A stretch of DNA of 64,000 nucleotides from Brevibacillus invocatus (GTDB lineage Bacteria > Bacillota > Bacilli > Brevibacillales > Brevibacillaceae). This document shows positions 36,123-44,459 of this stretch, one piece after another. Numbering within the stretch: position 1 is the stretch's first letter; every line of letters starts with the position of its first letter. A program made the position numbers and the translations under genes. The notes beneath the pieces were generated by a model, which was given only the letters and a program-made list of their open reading frames with translations, was not told the origin of the DNA and made no database searches. The DNA is taken from NCBI RefSeq assembly GCF_003710915.1, contig NZ_RHHR01000010.1, positions 62,001 to 126,000 of the forward strand, given 5' to 3'.

Positions 36123-37556
36123 CTAGTGGTTGTATTTTTTCAATTTTTCGTAAAAGACAGATCTGCTGATTCCTAATAATCTGGCCGCTTTTGCCTTGTT
36201 TCCGTTTGTTTCGCGTAATGCCCGCTCAATTTCCATCTTTTCAGCTGCATGAACCACTGTTTTACCATGTATTTCTGTAGCCTTTTGCAGCATTTCCTCC
36301 GGTAAATCAGCGAAAGAAATTTTCCCTTGCTCCGCCATGATCATGCCTCTTTCCACGACATTGCGCAATTGACGAATATTTCCAGGCCAATCATGGTGGT
36401 ACAACACTTTTTGTACAGCTTCCTCGATACCTGTAACGTTTGTGTCCAGAATCGGGTTTAACTGTTTGATAAACGTATTGGCTAGAAGTAAAATGTCGTT
36501 TTTACGCTGACGCAGAGGAGGGATCGTCAGCGTGATGATGTGCAGGCGGTAGTACAAGTCCTCTCGGAATGTCTTTTCACGTATCCGATCTTCTAACGGC
36601 GCATGCGTCGCGGAAATGATCCGCACATCTGTCTGAATCGGCCTGTTTCCCCCCACGCGAAAAAAATCCTTTCCTTCAAGTACGCGCAACAGCTTGGCCT
36701 GCAGGGACCTAGGCATTTCGCCAATTTCGTCCAGAAAGAGGGTTCCGCCATGGGCAAGCTCGAATTTTCCGATTCGGCCCGCACGATCTGCTCCGGTGAA
36801 GGCGCCTGGTTCATAGCCAAAAAACTCGGCTTCCAGCAGATGCTCAGGTATGGATGCACAGTTGACCGTGATAAACGGCCCAGATGCTCGATTACTGGCA
36901 TTGTGCACGGCGTGTGCAAACAGCTCTTTGCCTGTTCCGCTTTCTCCCAAAAGCAGGACGGGCGTAAGGCGCCTTGCAGCTTTTGCAGCAAGGGACATGC
37001 ATTGCTTCATCGCTTTGTCTCGTGTGATAATGTGATTCCACGTATACACCGCACGGTACGGATGATTTACCGCCGCTTTATCCCCTATACGTCCCACATC
37101 CAGTGAGCGATCGAGCAAATCTGGTTTTTCCACCTGCATCATGACTTCCATCTGTTCTCTCAAGTCATTCTTCGATTCAACCAGCGCATTGACGACACGG
37201 GCTTTGGTCAACACACCTACAATTCTTCTATCACTATCGATAATGATACTGGAACCGACGTGGCTATTTTGAATAATCTGCTCCATCTGTTCAAAAGTTG
37301 TCTCTGACAGCTTGTCCAGTTGGGTAGTGACCGCTTCGGTCTTCATAAACTCCCGAATGGGTGAATGAGCAGGCGCCTTTTCAAGGATCATCCGATAAAG
37401 TGAGCTACGCGAAAAAACACCGATCAGCCTACCCTCGTCATCTCCTACCGGGAGCACATCCAGCCGTGTTTCCAGCATGGCTCTCGCTGCATCCTCCAAA
37501 GAATCGGTCGCCCGTAGAAAAGTAGAGATAGGCTGGATCATATTGTGCAACGTCAT
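36123..37556 (-). CDS. Sigma-54-dependent activator with two CBS domains
   Basis: A 477-residue enhancer-binding protein. Residues ~10-125 hold two CBS domains ([34 protein letters not shown]), which bind adenosyl ligands in other proteins. Residues ~175-410 form the AAA+ domain, with Walker A GESGTGKE, the sigma-54 contact loop GAFTGA, Walker [13 protein letters not shown] and the arginine-finger region. The C-terminal Fis-type helix-turn-helix is [20 protein letters not shown]. Similar regulators often carry a PAS domain between CBS and AAA; none is seen here. The start is the ATG at 37556 after AGGGGG. The gene points at the acyl-CoA operon. Confidence 0.92.
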   Translation of the reverse strand: MTLHNMIQPISTFLRATDSLEDAARAMLETRLDVLPVGDDEGRLIGVFSRSSLYRMILEKAPAHSPIREFMKTEAVTTQLDKLSETTFEQMEQIIQNSHVGSSIIIDSDRRIVGVLTKARVVNALVESKNDLREQMEVMMQVEKPDLLDRSLDVGRIGDKAAVNHPYRAVYTWNHIITRDKAMKQCMSLAAKAARRLTPVLLLGESGTGKELFAHAVHNASNRASGPFITVNCASIPEHLLEAEFFGYEPGAFTGADRAGRIGKFELAHGGTLFLDEIGEMPRSLQAKLLRVLEGKDFFRVGGNRPIQTDVRIISATHAPLEDRIREKTFREDLYYRLHIITLTIPPLRQRKNDILLLANTFIKQLNPILDTNVTGIEEAVQKVLYHHDWPGNIRQLRNVVERGMIMAEQGKISFADLPEEMLQKATEIHGKTVVHAAEKMEIERALRETNGNKAKAARLLGISRSVFYEKLKKYNH

Positions 37557-37647
37557 TTTGTCACCGACCCCCTGTCCATAATGAATTCTCTCTTCATAAC
37601 GATACGACATGGGAGCGAATAACCCCTCTTCACATGACATGCGAACT

Positions 37648-38190
37648 CTACATCTGATGCATTATACCTCGCGTTCGCAAATAGACGAGAATCTGCTGGA
37701 CGCATGCTGATATGGATTGTTGATCCGCTTGAATAACCAATTCCGGACTCTCGGGTTCCTCGTACGCTGCGGTGATACCTGTAAAATCGGGAATGGCTCC
37801 ACGACGCGCCTTCTTGTACAAGCCTTTTGGGTCCCTGCTTTCACAGACGTGCAACGGACATTGGACGTAGACCTCGATGTACTTCCCGTCCGAAAACATC
37901 TGCCGGATCCTATGACGATCTGATTTTGAAGGTGAAATAAAGGCAGCCAGAACGATCGTACCTGTCTCGATGAGAATTTTCGAAACCTCTCCCGCACGAC
38001 GCAGATTCTCAGACCGGTCTTCTGGCGAAAAGTCCAGGTCGCGATTGAGCCCAAGCCGCAAGCGATCACCATCCAGAACATAGCTGGACAATCCTTTCGC
38101 GTTCAGTTCATGATGCAAACGATTGGCAAGCGTTGTTTTACCTGCGCCTGACAAACCAGTAAACCAGAGGACATACCCTGTCGATCTCAT
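37648..38190 (-). CDS. cysC: Adenylylsulfate (APS) kinase
   Basis: A 180-residue APS kinase that phosphorylates APS to PAPS. The P-loop GLSGAGKTT (residues ~12-20), [17 protein letters not shown] and the ISPSKSDR lid region are intact. Length is typical for a stand-alone enzyme. GGAGG precedes the ATG. It lies 28 bp downstream of a sulfotransferase gene that would use PAPS. No ATP sulfurylase or PAPS reductase is nearby, so the pair looks dedicated to sulfation rather than assimilation. Confidence 0.93.
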   Translation of the reverse strand: MRSTGYVLWFTGLSGAGKTTLANRLHHELNAKGLSSYVLDGDRLRLGLNRDLDFSPEDRSENLRRAGEVSKILIETGTIVLAAFISPSKSDRHRIRQMFSDGKYIEVYVQCPLHVCESRDPKGLYKKARRGAIPDFTGITAAYEEPESPELVIQADQQSISACVQQILVYLRTRGIMHQM

Positions 38191-38218
38191 GATTTCAGCC
38201 TCCCCTCCTTCTTTTGAT

Positions 38219-38962
38219 CTAATAGGCGTGCTGTTGAAACCACTTTTTCGCATAGCTATGCAGCTGAAAATCGAACTGATTCTTTTGAAAGACCATACGT
38301 AGAGTCTCAGTGTCCAAATCACATTCTTGCAGTCTGTTCGTCGACGCATTTTCACGGTAGATCTGATCTGAACGATTCCACCCCAACTGTTTGCGCAGAA
38401 TAGGAACACATTGGTCGGACCATTCGGTAATGCCAATAAACGCAAAGCTGGAAGCCAGATGATTCATTGCACGTCCCAGATCGGGAATGTACTCTCCCGG
38501 GTTCCAGACATAGTATTGCATCTCCGTTTGGTGTGTAAATCCCAAGGGATTGCCTGAGAGATAGCGGGTTTGCAGATTGGATGTCAGGAAATTCATTTGA
38601 TCAGATTGTACAAACTGTGCGAAGCTCATCTCGGACATTTGTTGGTAGGTTGGAATGGATGGGTTACGAAGCAAAAAGGAATAGATGGATAACACCAATT
38701 CGATAGGATGACGCACGAACGTACAATAACGCGTTGGACGTTGGATCAGCTCGTGCAAGCCGTAGGGAAAGTGACCCGACACGACGCGAAGCGAGCTGTC
38801 TGTGCGATTGCACAGCTCTACCAGCTTTCTTGTCGACCAGCTGGCATCCTCGTGCATGAAGGCGATTTCCTCACGCTCGTACTCTTCTGACAGCATGCGG
38901 TTGATCGAGGTTCCTGACGTTTTGGGAATGTGGAGAAATAAAAGCAATGGCTCCATAGACAC
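38219..38962 (-). CDS. PAPS-dependent sulfotransferase
   Basis: A 247-residue sulfotransferase (sulfotransferase family 2-like). The 5'-phosphosulfate loop FLHIPKTSGTSI is at residues ~9-20 and the 3'-phosphate-binding segment CTFVRHPIELVLSIYSF at ~80-97. The acceptor cannot be predicted; a polysaccharide, lipid or peptide is possible. It has no signal peptide or membrane segment. The start is the GTG at 38962 (an ATG two codons later is possible). It forms an operon with cysC. Confidence 0.85.
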   Translation of the reverse strand: MSMEPLLLFLHIPKTSGTSINRMLSEEYEREEIAFMHEDASWSTRKLVELCNRTDSSLRVVSGHFPYGLHELIQRPTRYCTFVRHPIELVLSIYSFLLRNPSIPTYQQMSEMSFAQFVQSDQMNFLTSNLQTRYLSGNPLGFTHQTEMQYYVWNPGEYIPDLGRAMNHLASSFAFIGITEWSDQCVPILRKQLGWNRSDQIYRENASTNRLQECDLDTETLRMVFQKNQFDFQLHSYAKKWFQQHAY

Positions 38963-39111
38963 GTATACTCCCCCTTCTTTTTGAAGGCTTCGCCATAGTG
39001 TATGATTCCTTCTCCTTGCTTGAAATCAACGCTTTTCCCATCTTCCTCTTTCATGTGCGCAAAAGAAAAGGCCTGGAACCAACCAATAGGTTGAATCCAA
39101 GCCTAGCTTCT

Positions 39112-39591
39112 CTATTTCTTCAAGCCTTCACCCATGCCTTTGAGCAGGTTGAGCCCAAAACCGATCGCACGGTTGATGTCAGGGTCGTTCATGGCTTTAT
39201 ACAAGTCCAGCAAGCCCACTTTTTCGTTTTTTTGCAAGCCTTCCTCAGCCTTTTGCAAGCCGTTGCTCAGACTGCTGACCAATTTTTTTGTCATGGCCGG
39301 GTCGATGTCACTGACTGCTTCTGCCATCGCCATGGCGTTGTTAATCGTATTGGTGACCGGCGGACGCGTCAGCTGTCCGAGTGCAATCTTCGTGACCTTT
39401 TCCTTCGCTTCTACCAATGCCTGGACAGCTTCCAGAATCCCGCTATCATGCAGCTCCTGCAGCAGCTTGATGGTATCGGAAATACCATCTGCGTTCTGTG
39501 CCAGCTCTGATTTGAGCTGATCCAGCTTTTGGGTGTTTTTTTCCTCTTCTGACAGGACGGGCTTCTTGATGTTCACAATAGGTCTTGCCAT
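39112..39591 (-). CDS. DUF1641 family protein (YrhD-like)
   Basis: A 159-residue helical protein of the DUF1641 family. The pattern GISDTIKLLQELHDSGILEAV followed by a Gly-rich C-terminus (GFGLNLLKGMGEG) is typical. Such proteins are encoded directly after formate dehydrogenase alpha subunits in Bacilli (yrhE-yrhD) and are thought to help or regulate the dehydrogenase; the mechanism is unknown. It starts 2 bp after the fdh stop codon, so the two are co-translated. Confidence 0.88.
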   Translation of the reverse strand: MARPIVNIKKPVLSEEEKNTQKLDQLKSELAQNADGISDTIKLLQELHDSGILEAVQALVEAKEKVTKIALGQLTRPPVTNTINNAMAMAEAVSDIDPAMTKKLVSSLSNGLQKAEEGLQKNEKVGLLDLYKAMNDPDINRAIGFGLNLLKGMGEGLKK

Positions 39592-39593
39592 GC

Positions 39594-42551
39594 TTACTTA
39601 GCACCTCCTGCCTGGTTCACTTTGGCAATCGGCTGGTAATCCTCACGTGCCCATTTGCGTTCTACCTGTACGCCCAATTGCGGATTGCGCTTGGCATAGC
39701 GCGGGTTGTACATCGGCAGCGGGTTGATACCATCTACTTCCAAAATCTCCATGTATACTTTGGTTTGCTTGTAGGCAGGTGTCTGAGTCCGCACGTCTAC
39801 CGCATTACCTGTCAAAACATTGACTGCATTCTCGTGGCTGACAGAGTTCATTGGTATGAACAGCTCCATGCCTTGGACGCGGTTTGTGACGACAGCTCGC
39901 AGCTTAACTCTTCCATACGGAGATACCAGGCGGACCAGCGATCCGTCCTTTACTCCGCGCTCTTTGGCAAGTGCAGGCGGCACTTCTACGAAAACATTAG
40001 GAACTTTATATTGGATTCCTTTTGACTTGTTCGTCATGTTTCCTTCGTGGAAATGTTCCAGTATGCGTCCGTTATTTACGACCAAATCAAATTCTGGCGC
40101 AAATTCAACTGGCGGAACATACTCGACCAGCGAAAGGCGGGCACGACCATCCGGGAACTTGAATCTATCGATGTACAGCAATGGCTCATCGGTTCCATCT
40201 GCTTTTACTGGCCAGACCAAACTATTCCAACCTTCCAAGCGGTCGTAGGATACACCAGCAAAGATTGGGCTTAGACTCGCAATTTCATCCATGATATCGC
40301 CTGGATGAGTAAAGTTCCAATCGAAGCCTCTACGTTTCGCAACCTCTTGTACGATCCACCAGTCTGGCTTACTATCCCCGAGAGGCTCCCACACCTTGTT
40401 CAGGCGTTGGATGCGACGTTCAGTATTCGTGAAGGTGCCATCCTTTTCCAGCGATGGGGCTGCAGGTAAGATGACGTCAGCGAATTGAGCTGTTTTTGTA
40501 AAGAACACGTCTTGGACAACAAAGAACTCGAGACTGGCCAGAGTTTCTTGTACGTGATTGGAGTTGGAATCAACCCATGCCATGTCTTCTCCTACCAGGT
40601 ACATTCCTTTTAAATCGCCTCGTTCAACAGCCTGTAACATTTCGATATTCGTCCAGCCTGGCGTGCTCGGAAACTTCGCCCCGTATGCCTCTTCGAATTT
40701 CGCGTGAGCCTCTTCATCACCCACATGCTGATAACCAGGCAGCCAGTTTGGCAAACTCCCCATATCGCATGCGCCTTGTACGTTATTATGACCGCGAAGT
40801 GGGTATGCCCCGGTACCAGTACGACCGTAATTACCCGTGATCAAGAGTAAGTTGGAGATAGCTGCAGATGTATGCGATCCACCTGTATTTTGCGTAACTC
40901 CCATGCCCCAGAGGACACAAGTGCCACTTGCTTCATGGATCATGGTCGCTACTTGAATCAATTGCTCTTTCGAAATCCCCGTGACTTCTTCGGCGTATTC
41001 GAGCGTGTATTTTTGCAGCATTTCTCGGTACTCCATAAAGAAGTTGACGCGATTCTGAATGAATTTCTCATCATGCCAACCTTGATCGATCATATACTTG
41101 GCGACAGCTGTCAGCCATACATAATCGGTACCCTGTTTAGGGTGGATAAACAGATCGGATCGATCCGCCATTTCGTGCTTCCGCAGGTCAGACACAATCA
41201 GCTTCTGTCCGTGGAGTTTTTTGGCACGCTTCACGCGTGTGGCAAGAACAGGGTGTCCTTCGGTTGGGTTGGCCCCGACGATGATCACCAGTCCGGCAGC
41301 TGCGATGTCCTTGATCGTTCCAGAATCTCCGCCATATCCAACTGTCGACATCAAGCCGTCAGAGGCTGGAGATTGGCAATAACGGGAGCAGTTGTCGACA
41401 TTATTGGTTCCGAATACTTGTCGGGCCAGTTTTTGCAAGGAATAGACTTCTTCATTGGTCGTCTTGGAGGAACTGACAAAACCCAGTGCGTTATTTCCGT
41501 ACTTCTCTTTGATTTCTCCAAGCTTGCTCGCAACCAGATCCAGCGCTTCCTCCCAAGATGCGGGTACAAATTCTTCCCCTTTGCGGATCAGTGGTGTAGT
41601 CAAGCGCTGATCACTGTTGACGAAATCCCATCCGAATTTTCCTTTTACACAAGTGGAAACAGCATTAACAGGAGAATTTTCACTTGGTTCAATCTTGAGA
41701 ATATGACGGTCCTTCGTCCAAACCTCGAACGTGCAGCCGACACCACAGAAAGTACAAACCGTTTTGGTCTTTTGTGTACGTGTGTCACGCATCGCGGACT
41801 CAATCTCAGAAACAGCCATGATTCCACTATAGCCCGGTTCTACTTCTTTCACCATGTCAATCATGGGCGCCATCAGGTCTTTACCGAGACCCGTCATGAA
41901 TCCTGCTTCACCCAGCATGGATTTTTCCATCAAGGCGTTGCATGGGCAGACGGTGACGCATTGTCCACAGGATACGCAGGAGGAATCATTGATCGATTTA
42001 TCGTCATCCCACAAAACACGCGGTTTTTCCCGCTCCCAATCGATCGTCAAGGTTTCGTTTACCTGGAGATCCTGACATACCTCTACGCAACGTCCGCACA
42101 AAATGCATTGATCTGGATCATAGCGGTAAAACGGATGAGACATATCCACTTCGTAGCCTTTTTCGGTGAACGGACGGGATTGGTGCTCGATGTGAAGCAT
42201 TTCCGTTGTATTGTGCACGCGGCAATTTCCATTATTGTTGTCGCAAACCGTACAGTAGAGCATATGGTTTTCCAGCACGCGATCCATTGCCTCTGTCTGG
42301 GCAGCACGTGCACGCTCTGATGCGGTTTTGATTTCCATGCCCTCTTGAACAACCGTGGAACAGGCGCGCATGATATCGCCGTTGATTTCACACATACAGG
42401 TATCGCAGGTCTGAATCGGTCCGAGAATCGGTGAGTAGCAAATATGCGGATGCTCGATTTCTTGTTTCAGCATATAGTCCAGAAGACGGGTTCCTTCTTC
42501 GATCTGATGGGTTTGGCCGTTTAGTTGAACGGCAATCATTTTTTTAGTCAT
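39594..42551 (-). CDS. Formate dehydrogenase alpha subunit (molybdopterin, YrhE-like)
   Basis: A 985-residue Mo-bis-MGD formate dehydrogenase. In order: a 2Fe-2S ferredoxin domain (~1-80; CDTCMCEINGD), a His/Cys [4Fe-4S] segment, two [4Fe-4S] clusters (CILCGRCVEVC; CVSCGQCVTVC), a further cluster at the molybdopterin domain start (CTFCGVGC) and the large catalytic domain. The metal ligand is Cys (NCSRYCQSP), not selenocysteine. It oxidises formate to CO2 in the cytoplasm; NAD or another carrier may be the acceptor. A 295-base leader with a terminator-like hairpin precedes it. Confidence 0.95.
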   Translation of the reverse strand: MTKKMIAVQLNGQTHQIEEGTRLLDYMLKQEIEHPHICYSPILGPIQTCDTCMCEINGDIMRACSTVVQEGMEIKTASERARAAQTEAMDRVLENHMLYCTVCDNNNGNCRVHNTTEMLHIEHQSRPFTEKGYEVDMSHPFYRYDPDQCILCGRCVEVCQDLQVNETLTIDWEREKPRVLWDDDKSINDSSCVSCGQCVTVCPCNALMEKSMLGEAGFMTGLGKDLMAPMIDMVKEVEPGYSGIMAVSEIESAMRDTRTQKTKTVCTFCGVGCTFEVWTKDRHILKIEPSENSPVNAVSTCVKGKFGWDFVNSDQRLTTPLIRKGEEFVPASWEEALDLVASKLGEIKEKYGNNALGFVSSSKTTNEEVYSLQKLARQVFGTNNVDNCSRYCQSPASDGLMSTVGYGGDSGTIKDIAAAGLVIIVGANPTEGHPVLATRVKRAKKLHGQKLIVSDLRKHEMADRSDLFIHPKQGTDYVWLTAVAKYMIDQGWHDEKFIQNRVNFFMEYREMLQKYTLEYAEEVTGISKEQLIQVATMIHEASGTCVLWGMGVTQNTGGSHTSAAISNLLLITGNYGRTGTGAYPLRGHNNVQGACDMGSLPNWLPGYQHVGDEEAHAKFEEAYGAKFPSTPGWTNIEMLQAVERGDLKGMYLVGEDMAWVDSNSNHVQETLASLEFFVVQDVFFTKTAQFADVILPAAPSLEKDGTFTNTERRIQRLNKVWEPLGDSKPDWWIVQEVAKRRGFDWNFTHPGDIMDEIASLSPIFAGVSYDRLEGWNSLVWPVKADGTDEPLLYIDRFKFPDGRARLSLVEYVPPVEFAPEFDLVVNNGRILEHFHEGNMTNKSKGIQYKVPNVFVEVPPALAKERGVKDGSLVRLVSPYGRVKLRAVVTNRVQGMELFIPMNSVSHENAVNVLTGNAVDVRTQTPAYKQTKVYMEILEVDGINPLPMYNPRYAKRNPQLGVQVERKWAREDYQPIAKVNQAGGAK

Positions 42552-42625
42552 AGCTCCTCCTCACAACAATAAGAAAACCTCTATACCAGCCTGAGCAACC
42601 ACGAAGTCGAGGCAGCTTGTTCTTG

Positions 42626-42672
42626 CTGTATCGGAAAGTAAAAGCGCTCATCGTTTTTGCTCTCCGATACAG
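42626..42672 (-). promoter_or_regulatory. Long hairpin in the formate dehydrogenase leader
   Basis: Arms CTGTATCGGA (42626-42635) and TCCGATACAG (42663-42672) are perfectly complementary, and the inner part adds further pairs. There is no T-tract. It lies after the terminator-like hairpin and before the fdh ribosome site, so it may be an mRNA-processing or anti-termination element. Confidence 0.45.
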
Positions 42673-42673
42673 G

Positions 42674-42742
42674 AAAAAACCCACCACAAAACAACTGACA
42701 CAACAAAAGAAGCTTGTTGCTCAAGCTGTTTCATGGTGGGTT
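42674..42742 (-). terminator. Terminator-like hairpin in the formate dehydrogenase leader
   Basis: AACCCACCA pairs with TGGTGGGTT, with a 47-base loop containing a second stem (AGCTTGAGCAACAAGCT), then TTTTTT on the minus strand. It lies about 105 bases after the predicted transcription start and 120 bases before the fdh start, with no gene between promoter and hairpin. It therefore looks like an attenuator. Confidence 0.6.
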
Positions 42743-42852
42743 AACACTTAGCATTTACGTACCAGTTATCAATCCCGCCATCTGAAGCGAGTGGAAGCCA
42801 GGACGATGAGGGACACGGGGTCGCTCCATCCATCTTTGAACATCCATCCATT

Positions 42853-42880
42853 ATTATAAGATACCTTAAGAAAAAAGCAA
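42853..42880 (-). promoter_or_regulatory. Sigma-A promoter of the formate dehydrogenase operon
   Basis: TTGCTT (42880-42875) and TATAAT (42858-42853) are 16 bases apart on the minus strand. Transcription would begin near 42846. Confidence 0.6.
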
Positions 42881-42979
42881 TAGTTGCAATTGAAATCGTT
42901 TTCTTGCGTTCGACAGGGAAAGTCCGGTCGGGTGACGAAATAGGGTACCCAACACACTTTTGAAAGGCTGTGAGTATAG

Positions 42980-43318
42980 ATGGATTGCATTTTTTGCAAA
43001 ATCGTAGCTGGTGAAATCCCTTCAACCAAGGTGTACGAAGATGAGCATGTCGTGGCTTTTCATGATATTAATCCGATTGCACCCGTACACGTCCTGATGA
43101 TTCCCAAGAAGCACATCCCATCCCTACTGGACATCCAGTCAGAGGACAAGGAATTGATCGGCCACCTGCATCTCGCTTTACAAAAAGTAGCAGAACAGAT
43201 GGAAGTAACGGAACCCGGCTTCCGTGTCGTCACAAACATCGGCAAGCATGGTCAACAAACTGTCTTCCACCTGCATTATCATCTGATCGGCGGAAAGCAG
43301 CTCTCGTGGACCGTGTAG
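42980..43318 (+). CDS. HIT-family (histidine triad) nucleotide-binding protein
   Basis: A 112-residue HIT protein with the triad VFHLHYHLIGG near the C-terminus and the N-terminal Zn-type pattern CIFCKIVAGEIPS. HIT proteins hydrolyse adenosine phosphoramidates and related nucleotides. Length is normal. The start is the ATG at 42980 after AAAGG. It is divergent from formate dehydrogenase and convergent with ypdA. Confidence 0.93.
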   Translation: MDCIFCKIVAGEIPSTKVYEDEHVVAFHDINPIAPVHVLMIPKKHIPSLLDIQSEDKELIGHLHLALQKVAEQMEVTEPGFRVVTNIGKHGQQTVFHLHYHLIGGKQLSWTV

Positions 43319-43326
43319 GCCCTTCC

Positions 43327-44304
43327 TTACGATTTTTGTGATTGAATAATATGGCTTGCGATCGCCTCGCCGTGAAATCGACCATTTTCAATGAAAATGG
43401 CATTGGCGCGATTGCCTGCTGCCACGACACCTGCGATGTACAGACCACGTATGTTGGTCTCCATCGTTTCGGGATTGTGTTCGGGTATTCCCGTCTCCGG
43501 ATCGGTTTTCACCCCTAAAGAGTGGAGGAAGGTACGATCCGGACGGAATCCGATCAGCGAAAAGACGTAATCATTTTCAAGTGATACCACCTCATCGCCT
43601 GTTCGAACCTGGATCGTTTTCTCCTGAATCGCCTCAACCGTAGACTGATACATGACCTTGATCCGTTCTTTCTCCACCAGGCTTTCAAAGACGGGTCGTG
43701 TCCATGCCTTGACCTTTTCAGACAGCTCTGGTCTCCGACAGATGACCGTCACTTGTGCCCCTGCTCGTTCCAGCTCCATCGCCGCATCGACAGCCGAATT
43801 GTTCCCGCCTACAACCGCTACCTTCAACCCGCTGTAAGGGTGAGCCTCCCTGTAAAAAGAGGATACTTTCGGAAGCTCTTCACCGGGAACCTTCAATGTA
43901 TTGGGATGGTCAAAATATCCCGTCGCGATCACCAAATTTTTGCACGTATAACGATGCTCCTGGTCCAATCGATCTCTGGTCACTACTTGGTAGCCACCCT
44001 CAATCTGCTTGGCTGATGTGACTGTTTCATAGACATGTACACGCAACTGTTCACGGCCAGCAACCAGACGATAGTAATTCAAAGCTTCTTGCCGGGTCGG
44101 CTTTTCGTTGGCAGTCGAAAACGGAATATCACCGATTTCCAGCCGTTCAGCCGTGCTATGAAAAATCATGTAGGTCGGGTACCGATAAATAGAATGGACC
44201 AAGGACCCTTTTTCAATCACCAGTGGGTCAAGCCCCGCTCTCTTGCAGGCAATCGCTGCTGCCAGCCCACAAGGACCAGCCCCTACGATCAGTACTTCAT
44301 TCAT
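43327..44304 (-). CDS. ypdA: YpdA-type bacillithiol disulfide reductase
   Basis: A 325-residue FAD/NADPH flavoprotein. The N-terminal FAD motif GAGPCGLAAAI contains the conserved redox Cys of YpdA, and a second nucleotide motif GGNNSAVDAAMEL is at ~165. It lacks the CxxC of thioredoxin reductase. YpdA (Bdr) reduces oxidised bacillithiol, the low-molecular-weight thiol of Bacilli, in the cytoplasm. The C-terminus (GVVAAGNRANAIFIENGRFH) is typical. It is monocistronic. Confidence 0.93.
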   Translation of the reverse strand: MNEVLIVGAGPCGLAAAIACKRAGLDPLVIEKGSLVHSIYRYPTYMIFHSTAERLEIGDIPFSTANEKPTRQEALNYYRLVAGREQLRVHVYETVTSAKQIEGGYQVVTRDRLDQEHRYTCKNLVIATGYFDHPNTLKVPGEELPKVSSFYREAHPYSGLKVAVVGGNNSAVDAAMELERAGAQVTVICRRPELSEKVKAWTRPVFESLVEKERIKVMYQSTVEAIQEKTIQVRTGDEVVSLENDYVFSLIGFRPDRTFLHSLGVKTDPETGIPEHNPETMETNIRGLYIAGVVAAGNRANAIFIENGRFHGEAIASHIIQSQKS

Positions 44305-44459
44305 TTCTCTTCCGCCTCACTTCTATCCAATCTCTTTGATCTCTCTTCCCATCTTATCATAGCTCCGCGATCAATGAAGAGTTCTAACTGTACCCCAGTC
44401 TATGATTTACCAATAAATCACCAATGAAAGCCTCTGCGGCACTCCTTATAATTGGTAGT

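Noticed and set aside
37648-39000. Sulfate assimilation or defence island involving cysC
   Set aside because: No ATP sulfurylase, reductase, nuclease or phosphorothioation genes. Only the kinase and a sulfotransferase are present.
41340-41420. Possible selenocysteine formate dehydrogenase
   Set aside because: The ligand position is a Cys codon (NCSRYCQSP). There is no in-frame TGA, so no Sec insertion is needed.
40872-42320. Long plus-strand ORF of 482 codons opposite formate dehydrogenase
   Set aside because: The minus-strand frame is an unmistakable formate dehydrogenase with all clusters. The antisense frame has no domain, no ribosome site and odd composition; it is a shadow.
42740-42850. 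Leader peptide in the formate dehydrogenase leader
   Set aside because: Short ORFs exist in the 105-base leader, but none has a ribosome site or a run of regulatory codons; RNA structure is the better reading.
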